Positions 1 through 7,637 of a stretch of 64,000 bases of DNA are shown here, piece after piece (positions within the stretch are counted from its first letter, which is position 1; each line of letters begins with the position of its first letter). The notes below the pieces were generated by a model. It had not been told where the DNA came from, did not search any database, and was given only the letters and a program-made list of their open reading frames with translations. The DNA is from Streptomyces sp. CB02056. GTDB taxonomy: Bacteria; Actinomycetota; Actinomycetes; Streptomycetales; Streptomycetaceae. The stretch spans positions 598,610-662,609 of the forward strand of contig NZ_LIPD01000004.1 of assembly GCF_001905545.1 (NCBI RefSeq), read 5' to 3'. The position numbers and the translations under genes were made by a program.

Positions 1-541
1 CGATCTCCTCGTACACCTCCCGCCGGATGGCGCACATGGCGAAGAAGACGGTGCGCACCCGGCCGGTGGCCCGCCGGCGCCACCAGTACTCGTGCAGGAC
101 GCGGTAGCGCTCGACCGGGCCGTCGTCGAACAGCGCCCGCTTGCCGACCACCCCGTGGACGCAGCCGAGGTCGGGCTGCTCCGCCAGCAGGGCCACGGCG
201 TTCGCGACCGCGTCCGGGTCCAGCGCGATGTCGGAGTCCAGGAAGAACAGGATCTCCCCGGTGCTCTCGGCCGCCCCGCGGTTGCGGGCGACGGACACCC
301 CGCCGTTGCGCTGGGTGATCAGCCGGACGGGGTAGCGCCGGACGATCTCCGGGGAGCGGTCCGAGCTGCCGTCGTCGACGACGAGCACCTCGTGCACGGG
401 GTACGTCTGCGCGAGGGCGGACTCGACGACCGCCGCGATGGTCTTCTCGTAGTTGTAGTTGGGGATGATCACCGACACGGTGGGCCGTGCGTCGGCCGTG
501 GGTGCCTCCGGACCGGTCATGTGTGCCTCCGGATCAGCCAT
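1..541 (-). CDS. Family 2 glycosyltransferase (3' end outside window)
   Basis: Transfers a sugar from an activated donor; probably cytoplasmic or membrane-facing. The reverse strand reads VSVIIPNYNYEKTIAAVVES followed by VVDDGSSD and FFLDSDIAL, which are the nucleotide-binding strand and the DXD metal site of GT-A fold GT2 enzymes. The C-terminus runs off the left edge, so acceptor regions cannot be judged. The ATG at 541 overlaps the stop of the upstream gene by 8 bp; a second in-frame ATG at 520 is possible. It is the last visible gene of the six-gene minus-strand operon starting at 6559. Family assignment is firm; donor and acceptor are unknown. Confidence 0.88.
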   Translation of the reverse strand, partial: MADPEAHMTGPEAPTADARPTVSVIIPNYNYEKTIAAVVESALAQTYPVHEVLVVDDGSSDRSPEIVRRYPVRLITQRNGGVSVARNRGAAESTGEILFFLDSDIALDPDAVANAVALLAEQPDLGCVHGVVGKRALFDDGPVERYRVLHEYWWRRRATGRVRTVFFAMCAIRREVYEEI

Positions 542-1694
542 GTGTGCCTCCCGTTGCGGGCCCGGTGATCCAGGCGTCCTGGCGGAGATGGTCGGATGTG
601 CCCTCGGGGCTGCTCAGCGAGTAGCGGTGGGTCCGGGAGCCGTGTGCGGTGAACGCCCAGTCGAAGCGCCACCAGTCGTGCCAGCTGCCGGCGTCCCAGG
701 ACATCGGCAGGACCGTGTCGCCCGCGTCCGCCGCGTCCTGGGTGAGGCCGCGCAGCTCGTTGAGGTCGCCCATGCCGGCGTTGGTGTTGAAGTCGCCGGC
801 GATGAACAGGGGGTCGGGGTTGGCCCGGACGTCCCGGACCAGCCCGTCGAACTGCTGCCGGCGCTCCCGCTGCCGGCGGTGCACGTCGGCCGGGAAGTCC
901 TGCGGGGGCATCCCGTAGGCGACCGGCACGAGCATGTGGACGTTGTAGAAGGACATCACCGAGCCGTTGACCGCGAGGTCGGTGCGCAGCACCTTGGCCC
1001 CGGCGAAGACGCGCGACCAGTCGCCCTCCCCGCGCGCCCGCAGCTCCTGGTCCGGGCCGACCGGCGGCTGCGCCACCACGGGGAACCGGGAGAGGGTCAC
1101 CAACTCGCCCCGGGTGACCACCTGGTAGCCCGGGAACTCGCGCTTCAGCCGGGCGGTGTCGTCCACCTCGCGGGCGCCGTCGGCGCCGGCCGCGTCGTCC
1201 CAGTGCAGGTACTCCTGGAGCAGGTACACGTCGGCGTTCTGGGCCTTGAGGTAGGCGTAGAACCGGTCCGGGTCCACGTCGGAGCCCCAGTACTCGGTGT
1301 TCTGCGCGACGACGTGGATCGCGCCGGGCGGCACCGTCCGGTCGGCCGTCGCCGCGGCCAGCGTCAGCCCCGACTGGTCCAGCCCGACGGCGAGCGAGAG
1401 CACGCCCATGACGGCGGGCCAGCGCACCCGGCCGCGGCCGCGGCGCAGCCGGAGGGCGAGGGCGGCCAGCAGCACCAGCAGCGGGACGCCGAGCAGGACC
1501 GGGGGCGGGGCGGCCCCGGGGACGACCCAGAACCAGGCCCGGCCGGTCAGCGCCTCCTGGAGCGCGCAGAACAGCAGCCACCCGGCGCTCACCGCGGCCA
1601 GCAGCCGGACCGGCCAGGTGGCGGCCCGGTCGGCGAGGAACCAGGACCGCCGGGGCCGGGGGAGCGCGAAGCGCCCGGGCTGAGGGGCCGTCAC
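534..1694 (-). CDS. Membrane-anchored endonuclease/exonuclease/phosphatase (EEP) family protein
   Basis: 386-residue protein. The first about 110 residues carry three or four hydrophobic segments (for example LLAAVSAGWLLFCALQEAL). A C-terminal EEP fold follows: AQNTEYW, a catalytic Glu in LLQEYLHW, FYNVHM, GDFNTNAGMGDLNEL and a final TSDHL histidine. EEP enzymes cut phosphodiester bonds in nucleic acids, phospholipids or sugar phosphates; the substrate is not readable here. The GTG start at 1694 gives a GTGA overlap with the prenyltransferase stop; a GTG one codon earlier at 1697 is equally possible. Within a sugar-transfer operon, a role on a lipid-phosphate intermediate is an inference. Confidence 0.8.
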   Translation of the reverse strand: MTAPQPGRFALPRPRRSWFLADRAATWPVRLLAAVSAGWLLFCALQEALTGRAWFWVVPGAAPPPVLLGVPLLVLLAALALRLRRGRGRVRWPAVMGVLSLAVGLDQSGLTLAAATADRTVPPGAIHVVAQNTEYWGSDVDPDRFYAYLKAQNADVYLLQEYLHWDDAAGADGAREVDDTARLKREFPGYQVVTRGELVTLSRFPVVAQPPVGPDQELRARGEGDWSRVFAGAKVLRTDLAVNGSVMSFYNVHMLVPVAYGMPPQDFPADVHRRQRERRQQFDGLVRDVRANPDPLFIAGDFNTNAGMGDLNELRGLTQDAADAGDTVLPMSWDAGSWHDWWRFDWAFTAHGSRTHRYSLSSPEGTSDHLRQDAWITGPATGGTHG

Positions 1695-2710
1695 CACGAC
1701 TGCACCGCCAGCAGGAGTCCGAAGCCGGTCAGCCACAGTCCGCCGACGGCGAGCATGGTCCGGTCCGTGAAGAGGGTCCGGGTCGGTTCGCCGCCGCCCT
1801 CGCTGACCAGCAGGATCTGCAGGTAGCGGGCGATCGCGAAGACCGCCAGCGGAGTGGAGAGCAGGATCCGCAGCTGGCGCATGCCGCCGGCCGCGGCGTC
1901 GCTCTGCAGGAAGGACACGTAGGCGAGCACGGTCACCGAGGCGGCGAAGGTGACCATGCTGTTCAGGAACGGGACGGAGTAGGCGCGCAGGGCCGGCCGG
2001 TGCAGCTCCGAGGGCCCGCCCTGCACCGAGGTCAGCTCGTGCCGGCGCTTGCCGAAGCCGAGCAGGATGCAGACCGAGAAGACGCAGAGCAGGAACCAGG
2101 AGGAGATCGGGACGGAGGCCGCCATCGCGCCGGCGCAGACCCGCAGCACGAAGCCGGTGGCGATGACGAAGACGTCGACCACCGAGACGTGCTTGAGGAC
2201 GAAGCTGTACAGGATGTTGGTGACCGCGTAGACGAGCACGGGGACGGCGGCGGCCCCCGCGGCCGCCGAGCCGGCCAGCAGGGCGAGGTAGAGGACGGCG
2301 CCGAGCACGATCGCGACCGGGACCGGGACGGCCCCGGAGGCGATCGGGCGGTGGCGTTTGACCGGGTGGCGGCGGTCCCGCTCCCGGTCGGCGAGGTCGT
2401 TGACGACGTAGGTGGCCGAGGACGCGAGGACGAACAGGACCAGGACGGGCAGGGCGCCGGCGACGGCCGGCCACGGCGAGGCGCCGGACGCCAGCAGGGG
2501 CAGCACCAGGACGACCGCGTTCTTCGGCCACTGGAACGGTCTGACCAGCCGGAGCAGGCCGCGCACCAGCGAGCCGCGCCGGGGCTCCCCGGGCAGCCCG
2601 GACCCGCCGGGCTCCTCGGGCAGGTCGGCGGGCGGGGGGCCGGTGGCCCCGTCGGGCGGATGCACCGGCGGGCCGATGAGGCCCTTTCGGTACTCGCTCG
2701 CAGTACTCAC
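1691..2710 (-). CDS. UbiA-family prenyltransferase, decaprenyl-phosphate phosphoribosyltransferase type
   Basis: 339 residues with about eight or nine membrane segments. The first Asp-rich motif reads NDLADRERDRRHPVKRHRP, the version seen in DPPR synthases (mycobacterial Rv3806c type), which move phosphoribose from PRPP to polyprenyl phosphate. A second conserved block contains HVSVVDVFVIATGFVLR. The GTG start at 2710 follows AAGGGAACGGAA; an in-frame Pro-rich tail precedes the membrane core. It sits 20 bp after the epimerase and overlaps the EEP gene by 4 bp. In mycobacteria such enzymes feed arabinan synthesis; streptomycetes lack that wall, so the product here is probably a different prenyl-linked furanose. 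Confidence 0.82.
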   Translation of the reverse strand: MSTASEYRKGLIGPPVHPPDGATGPPPADLPEEPGGSGLPGEPRRGSLVRGLLRLVRPFQWPKNAVVLVLPLLASGASPWPAVAGALPVLVLFVLASSATYVVNDLADRERDRRHPVKRHRPIASGAVPVPVAIVLGAVLYLALLAGSAAAGAAAVPVLVYAVTNILYSFVLKHVSVVDVFVIATGFVLRVCAGAMAASVPISSWFLLCVFSVCILLGFGKRRHELTSVQGGPSELHRPALRAYSVPFLNSMVTFAASVTVLAYVSFLQSDAAAGGMRQLRILLSTPLAVFAIARYLQILLVSEGGGEPTRTLFTDRTMLAVGGLWLTGFGLLLAVQSW

Positions 2711-2730
2711 TTCCGTTCCCTTCGCTGCTG

Positions 2731-3828
2731 TCAGAAGAGGACCTTGACCGTGCGCAGGGCACCCTCGCGCCAGCGGTCGGAGTGCGTCCGGCCGGTGGTG
2801 CCGGCCACGGCGGACCGGTTCGCGCGGTACCAGGTGAAGCTGCGCTCGATGGCGGTCGCGTTGGAGTGGCGGGGGGTGAAACCGAGCACCTCGCGGGCGT
2901 CGGTGATGTCGACGCAGGAGTCCCGGGTGAGCTTCTGGACGAGGCGTCCGTAGACCGGGGACAGCCGCAGCGCGGCCAGCGTCCGCAGGGCGGCCTTCGC
3001 CGGGCCGAGCGGCAGCGGGACGACCCGCTTGCCGTGGCCGGCGAGGTCCAGGACGACCTGGCAGTCCTCGCGGAACGAGCCGTACTCGGCCGCGCCGACG
3101 TTGAACTCCCGGTTGACCCGCTCGCCCGGCAGGGTCAGCACCGCGGTCACCAGGTCGCAGAGGTCCTCGACGTCCAGCATCTGGTTGAGGGTGTGGCCGC
3201 CGCCGAGGACGGGGAAGCCCCGGCCGTCGAGCGCCCAGTCGAAGAGCATCGCGAAGACGCCCAGCCGGCCCGGGCCGATGAAGGTCTTCGGGCGCAGGAC
3301 GGGCACGCACATGCCCCGGTCGCGGTAGTCGGCGCACAGCCGCTCGGCCGCGATCTTCGCGGCGTTGTACGGGTCGACCGGGACCAGCGGGTGGGTCTCC
3401 GGGGTCGGCGTGCGCTCCGGCAGGCCGTACACCGCGGTGGAGGAGATGTGCAGCACCCGGTCGGTCCCGGCCCGCCGGGCGGCGTCCAGGACGGTGCGGG
3501 TGCCGTCGACGTCCACCGAGCGGATCTCCGCCGCCGGGTGGCTCGGCAGGGCGGCGGCGCCGTGCACCACCACGTCCGCCTCGGCCGCCAGCCGGCCGAG
3601 CAGGGTGCGGTCCCGGACGTCGCCGACCACCGCCTCCACGGAGGGCAGGGCGGCGAGTCCGGGCGGCAGCGGGCGGCGGTCGAGGGCGACCACCCGGTGG
3701 ACGGGCGAGCTGCCGAGCCGTCGGACCAGGGCGCTGCCGAGGAAGCCGGCCGCGCCGGTGAGCAGTACGCGCTGGGGGCGGGCGGTGGGGCGGGGGCCGT
3801 CGGGCGTCACGGGGCTGTCGGTGGTCAC
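2731..3828 (-). CDS. NAD-dependent epimerase/dehydratase (extended SDR)
   Basis: 365-residue nucleotide-sugar-type extended SDR. The Rossmann motif is LLTGAAGFLGSALVRRLG near residue 20. The active site is HISSTAVYG with a following YNAAK, giving Ser and the Tyr-x3-Lys pair. It likely oxidises, epimerises or dehydrates the sugar used by the neighbouring glycosyltransferases or made from the prenyl-phosphoribose. The GTG start at 3828 overlaps the preceding glycosyltransferase stop as GTGA, implying translational coupling. The exact reaction (4-epimerase, 2-epimerase or reductase) cannot be told from sequence alone. Confidence 0.85.
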   Translation of the reverse strand: MTTDSPVTPDGPRPTARPQRVLLTGAAGFLGSALVRRLGSSPVHRVVALDRRPLPPGLAALPSVEAVVGDVRDRTLLGRLAAEADVVVHGAAALPSHPAAEIRSVDVDGTRTVLDAARRAGTDRVLHISSTAVYGLPERTPTPETHPLVPVDPYNAAKIAAERLCADYRDRGMCVPVLRPKTFIGPGRLGVFAMLFDWALDGRGFPVLGGGHTLNQMLDVEDLCDLVTAVLTLPGERVNREFNVGAAEYGSFREDCQVVLDLAGHGKRVVPLPLGPAKAALRTLAALRLSPVYGRLVQKLTRDSCVDITDAREVLGFTPRHSNATAIERSFTWYRANRSAVAGTTGRTHSDRWREGALRTVKVLF

Positions 3829-4895
3829 GGGCGGCCTGCCGGCGGGGTGGTCGGGCCGGGGGCACCGGCGAGCGGCGGACGGGCGGCGCCCACCGGCGGC
3901 ACCTGGCGCCGGTACAGCCGCCGGAACCGCGGGCTCAGCAGCCACTGGCCGGCCCCGACCGCCGCGCCCGCCGTCACCGCGGTGCCCGCCGCGAAGTGCA
4001 GGGCGGTGTACGCGACCGCCGTCGGGACCCCGCGCTCGCGGACCAGGAAGGCGTGGAAGCCGCGGTCGGCGAGCACGGCGCCGGCCGCCAGGGCGGCGGT
4101 GGCGGGCAGTGTCCGGCGGGACACCAGGGCCAGCGGTAGCGAGGCCACCGCGCCGGCCGCGGCGAGCGCGGCGACGGCCCGGGAGCGGGTCTCGAACCCG
4201 CGCATGAAGCCCCGGTGGTCCACGTAGAGCGGCACCCGCAGGCGCGCCCGGCGGAACAGCTTGCGGACCAGCCCGGACAGCTGCTCCTCGTCGTTGTGCC
4301 GCCCGACCACCGCGGAGCTGAGCTCGATCCGGTGGGTGGCCGACAGCCGTACGCCGAAGTCGATCTCCTCGGTCTGGCGCAGGGCCGGGTTGAGCCCGCC
4401 GGAGTCCAGGAACAGCGACCGGCGGATGGCCGCCAGGGCCGAGAACCAGGGGGTGACGGTGCCCTCGGAGCTGATCCGCCAGTAGTACGACTGGAGGATC
4501 CGGTAGTCCCCGACCCGGGTGGTCGGCAGCAGCGGCTCCTTGGCGGTGATGCCGCACACCGACCCGGTCTCCGGGTCGGCGGCGAGGCGCTCCACCGCGG
4601 CGGCGACCGAGGTCGGGGAGAGGCCGACGTCGGCGTCCAGGAAGAACACGATCTCGCCGCGGGCCTCCCGGGCGCCGCGGTTGCGGGTCTCGGCGGGCCC
4701 CGCGTTGCGCTCCTGGCGGACCAGTCGGCACGGGTACTTCTCCGCCACCAGGGCGGAGTCGTCGGTGCTGGCGTCGTCGACCACGACGATCTCGAGGTTG
4801 GGGTAGGTCTGGGCGGTCACCGCGTCCAGGCAGGCGGGCAGTGTGCGGGCGTCGTTGTAGAGCGGGATGACCACCGACACCAGGGGAAGGGTCAT
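3825..4895 (-). CDS. Family 2 glycosyltransferase with C-terminal membrane segments
   Basis: 356 residues. The N-terminal GT2 domain starts VSVVIPLYNDARTLPACLDA, with VVVDDASTDD and a FFLDADVGLS DXD site. A later RQTEEIDFGVRL segment matches the ED/catalytic-base area of the family. The C-terminal third has two or three hydrophobic stretches (AALAAAGAVASLPLALVS and neighbours), so it is probably membrane bound and uses a lipid acceptor or lipid-linked donor. It closely resembles the partial GT2 at the left edge, suggesting paralogues adding successive sugars. It lies 11 bp after the MBL-Rieske gene in one operon. Confidence 0.87.
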   Translation of the reverse strand: MTLPLVSVVIPLYNDARTLPACLDAVTAQTYPNLEIVVVDDASTDDSALVAEKYPCRLVRQERNAGPAETRNRGAREARGEIVFFLDADVGLSPTSVAAAVERLAADPETGSVCGITAKEPLLPTTRVGDYRILQSYYWRISSEGTVTPWFSALAAIRRSLFLDSGGLNPALRQTEEIDFGVRLSATHRIELSSAVVGRHNDEEQLSGLVRKLFRRARLRVPLYVDHRGFMRGFETRSRAVAALAAAGAVASLPLALVSRRTLPATAALAAGAVLADRGFHAFLVRERGVPTAVAYTALHFAAGTAVTAGAAVGAGQWLLSPRFRRLYRRQVPPVGAARPPLAGAPGPTTPPAGRP

Positions 4896-4906
4896 GTCTG
4901 TCCTGT

Positions 4907-6559
4907 TCAGGCCGCGGGGATCTCGGGCAGGTCCGGGTCATCGTCGGACGGGTTGACCCGCGCCTCGCTGATGATCTTCCGGTCGTCACTGGTCAGGCAG
5001 CGGCCGGTGGCCAGGTCGAACTCCCAGTCGTGCAGGCGGCAGGTGAGGATGCCGTCCCGGTGGGAGCCGAACCGGACCAGGTCCGCCTTGAGGTGGGGGC
5101 AGAGCCGCTGGACGACGTGGTCGCCGGCCCGGGCGCGCTCCTCGGTCTGGCTCAACTCCGCGTAGTAGCCCTCGACATAGGCCATCCGCTCGGTCGAGAG
5201 GGAGGCGAAGAAGGTGGTCACGAACTCGTTGAAGGGCCCCTTGCGGGCGGCCTTGAAACGGCAGGACAGGAACAGCTCGTTCGCCCAGTCGGGGCAGCGC
5301 TCGGCGACCATCCGCTCCACCAGCGGCCGGGGCAGCTCGAAGCGGTAGCGGCACTCCTCGCCCGCCCAGCGGGCCACCCGGCGGTCCAGGAAGTCGAACA
5401 GGATCTGCTCGGTGGGTGCGGCCCCGGCTCCGGTCCCGGCTCCGGTCCCGCCGTCGGCTCCCTCCTCGGCTCCGGTCGCGTCCGGGGTGTCCACCACCTC
5501 GACCAGGACCCGGCCGTTGATGCCCTCGCAGGTGCGGTCGGCGTACTGCAGCAGCGGCTCCACCCACTCCCGCAGGCCGGTCAGCAGGTCGGTGCGGGTG
5601 GTCGGCCAGCCGGCCTTCTCCGCGCGGATCCGGTCGGCCCGGCGGGCCTGGTACTCGCGCAGGTAGCCGGTGCGGTCGTCGCGGATCCGGGCGACCGTCC
5701 GCTCGTCGACCTGCTCCAGCCGGCAGCTGCGGTCCGGGCCCAACTCGGCCACGGTGCCCGGCAGGAGGAGGTGGGTGTTGGTCACCCCGCGCTCGCGGAG
5801 GAAGTCGAGGAAGACCCACTGGTCGGGGAAGATGTTGGCGTCGTCGCCGTCCAGGTCGTTGAGGTGGAAGAGCTCCTCGTCCAGGAAGCAGGGCGGCCCG
5901 GCGAACGGGAAGACGTGCTCGGCGCCGTACTGCTCGACGTAGTTCAGGGCGCGGGCCATGCCGTTGCGGCGCTTGCGGCGGCCGACGGTCTGCTTCATCC
6001 GGGCGGGGAAGTCGTACACCATCGGGTACCAGATCGCCCCGGAGTACTGGAGGAAGTGCCCGGCGAGCGGCCCGAAGGACCTGATCCGGGGCTCGTCGAC
6101 CGGGCGGGCGTCGTTCTGGTTGAGGATCCGGGTGCCGTTGTCGTCGATGAGGATCGCGGAGTCGCCGATCGGGCCGTCGGTCGGCGAGGTGAGGGCGTTG
6201 ACCATCACCTGGACGCCGCCGTCCAGTTGCGTCGGTTCGAGGTCCCGGGTCTGGACGAAGTGGCGGAAGCCGAGGTCCTCCAGGGACGTCCGCAGGTCGC
6301 GGACCGGGTAGTCCGGCAGCAGGACGACGGTGTCCTTGGACATCCGGGTCCGCAGCCACTCGGCGTCGAAGTGGTCGTGGTGGAGGTGGGAGACGTACAG
6401 GTACTCCGCGGTGTGCAGTTGGGCGGTGTCCATCGCCTCGTTGTCGGGGAACGGGAACCACGAGGCGAAGAACGCCGGATTGAACCAGGGGTCGCAGAGG
6501 ATGCGCCCGGCACTGGTCTCCACGAGCAGGCCGGCGTGGCCGACGGATGTGATGCGCAT
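4907..6559 (-). CDS. Metallo-beta-lactamase fold / Rieske [2Fe-2S] fusion protein
   Basis: 550 residues. The N-terminal half is an MBL domain with SHLHHDHFD (HxHxDH-like metal site, near residue 55). The C-terminus is a Rieske domain: CPH near 484 and CRLHDWEFDL near 503, the C-x-H...C-x2-H cluster. Between them lies a Gly/Ala low-complexity linker near residue 370. MBL plus Rieske is the content of CMP-Neu5Ac hydroxylase and related proteins, though here the Rieske part is C-terminal. Oxidation of a sugar or lipid-linked sugar is therefore an inference. The ATG at 6559 follows GGAGA by 5 nt. It is the first gene of the operon, so likely central to the product. Confidence 0.83.
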   Translation of the reverse strand: MRITSVGHAGLLVETSAGRILCDPWFNPAFFASWFPFPDNEAMDTAQLHTAEYLYVSHLHHDHFDAEWLRTRMSKDTVVLLPDYPVRDLRTSLEDLGFRHFVQTRDLEPTQLDGGVQVMVNALTSPTDGPIGDSAILIDDNGTRILNQNDARPVDEPRIRSFGPLAGHFLQYSGAIWYPMVYDFPARMKQTVGRRKRRNGMARALNYVEQYGAEHVFPFAGPPCFLDEELFHLNDLDGDDANIFPDQWVFLDFLRERGVTNTHLLLPGTVAELGPDRSCRLEQVDERTVARIRDDRTGYLREYQARRADRIRAEKAGWPTTRTDLLTGLREWVEPLLQYADRTCEGINGRVLVEVVDTPDATGAEEGADGGTGAGTGAGAAPTEQILFDFLDRRVARWAGEECRYRFELPRPLVERMVAERCPDWANELFLSCRFKAARKGPFNEFVTTFFASLSTERMAYVEGYYAELSQTEERARAGDHVVQRLCPHLKADLVRFGSHRDGILTCRLHDWEFDLATGRCLTSDDRKIISEARVNPSDDDPDLPEIPAA

Positions 6560-6710
6560 GAGTCTCCAATGGCGGTCGAGCGACTTCAGGAGGAGGCGGC
6601 CGGGGAGAGGCAACGGCCGTGGGGGGAGCCACCGTTGGGGGAGCGGCCGCGGTGCCGTCCGGGCGGGCGTCAGCGGCCGTCCGTGGGCCCTGTCGGCGGT
6701 CGTGGGCGGG

Positions 6711-6750
6711 CGTCAGCGGTCGTCAGCGGCCGTCAGTGGCCGTCAGTGGG
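6711..6750. repeat. Four tandem 10-bp repeats
   Basis: Blocks beginning CGTCAG start at 6711, 6721, 6731 and 6741, each 10 bp apart, with a looser copy at 6669. The last block contains the stop codon of the 105-residue gene. The repeat may vary in number between strains. No function is evident. Confidence 0.6.
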
Positions 6751-7060
6751 TGTCGCGCCGCGGGCCGGCGGGCCGGTCGAGCACGTTGAAGTCCGCGACG
6801 GCGAACCGGGCGAGTGCCGTCGGGCCGGCGACGGCCCGGTGGGCGATCGCGATGGCGCGGCCGACGGCGTCGGTCAGGTCGCAGCCGGCGAGGTAGAAGG
6901 TCAACCGGACACCCCGGGGGGTGATGTGGACGTGGAGGTGCTCGACGCCGTCGCGGGCGGACGTGACGCTGTCCAGGGCCGAGAGCACGGCCCCGACGGT
7001 CGGCCGGGCGCCCGCCGACCCGCCTGTCGCGGCGGTCAGCAGCACGCCGACGAGGTGCAC
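6743..7060 (-). CDS. Hypothetical protein, partner of small upstream ORF
   Basis: 105 residues, not recognised. The sequence has protein-like composition, with VEHLHVHITPRGVRLTFYL and AVGRAIAIAHRAVAG suggesting a small alpha/beta domain; there is no signal peptide or obvious catalytic motif. It starts with GTG at 7060 after CAGGA and lies 35 bp behind the 46-residue ORF on the same strand, so the two are probably co-transcribed. Its last bases are part of a 10-bp tandem repeat. It could be a carrier, binding or regulatory partner of that peptide, but this is inference. Coding potential is moderate. Confidence 0.5.
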   Translation of the reverse strand: MHLVGVLLTAATGGSAGARPTVGAVLSALDSVTSARDGVEHLHVHITPRGVRLTFYLAGCDLTDAVGRAIAIAHRAVAGPTALARFAVADFNVLDRPAGPRRDTH

Positions 7061-7095
7061 CGGAAGTCCTGGGAGCTCTGGGGGGAACCGGCCGG

Positions 7096-7236
7096 TCAGC
7101 CCCAGGAGAAGCCGCTGCCCACCGCGGCCGGGAAGGCCTGCGGGAGCGGGCGGAAGGGAAGCGGGGCGACCGGCGCGGTGGTGAGCCCGGTCGTCGTCCG
7201 GCGTACGGGGCCGCGGGAACGCGCGGAGGTGAACAT
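7096..7236 (-). CDS. 46-residue peptide with strong ribosome-binding site
   Basis: An ORF of 47 codons starting ATG at 7236, preceded by CGGAGG with an 8-nt spacer, better than many large genes here. The product begins MFTSARSRGPVRRTTTGL, is basic in its first half and Pro/Ala/Phe-rich in its second, and ends GSGFSWG. There is no cysteine and no membrane segment. The downstream gene at 6743-7060 would be in the same transcript. It could be a leader peptide, a regulatory peptide or a RiPP-like precursor; no modifying enzyme is adjacent, so a RiPP role is only a possibility. Confidence 0.45.
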   Translation of the reverse strand: MFTSARSRGPVRRTTTGLTTAPVAPLPFRPLPQAFPAAVGSGFSWG

Positions 7237-7637
7237 GGGGAAGTCCTCCGAATCCTGGGGGGTTTCGGGCCGCTCTCGTTCGTCCGCGGCCTCGGTGGTC
7301 CCAAGATTCGCACGGGCCCCGGTGCGCTCACACGGGTTCAGGGTGACACCAAACGCGTGGCAGCTTCGGGCCAGGAAGGGGACGTCGCGCCGACCCCGGA
7401 TGAGCTGCGCGGCAGTCGACTTGGCAGGTTTCGGTCAGGCGGAAGGTGTCAGCCCGCCGCCGTCCCGCGTTCCGCGATGCGGACAGCCGGCGGCCGCCCC
7501 CGGGAGGGAATACGTGCAGGTCCCTCGCGTGGACGGCTCGGTCTCGCGAGGGACCTGAGGGTGGGTCCGGGGCCGGAGCGGGCCGGTGCCACGGCTGGGG
7601 TAGCGTTCCTTTGCCTACCCTTGACCCGGAAGACCTG
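7237..7637. other. Intergenic region with divergent promoters
   Basis: 400 bp between the minus-strand peptide and the plus-strand VanZ gene. It holds a 13-bp-arm hairpin (listed separately) and short lower-GC stretches near 7310-7350 and 7600-7630 that could carry the two promoters. TAGCGT near 7600 is a possible -10 box for the VanZ gene. No convincing gene was seen. Confidence 0.4.
7517..7557. repeat. Inverted repeat, 13-bp arms
   Basis: CAGGTCCCTCGCG and CGCGAGGGACCTG match perfectly across a 15-nt loop. No T-tract follows. It lies about 80 bp before the VanZ start and upstream of its likely promoter, so it may be an operator or a terminator for leftward or rightward read-through. Confidence 0.55.

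Noticed and set aside
459..2953. Long plus-strand open frames opposite the glycosyl operon
   Set aside because: They are antisense shadows of high-GC genes: biased to Arg/Pro/Ala/Gly, no domain motifs, no ribosome sites. The minus-strand genes carry clear family motifs.
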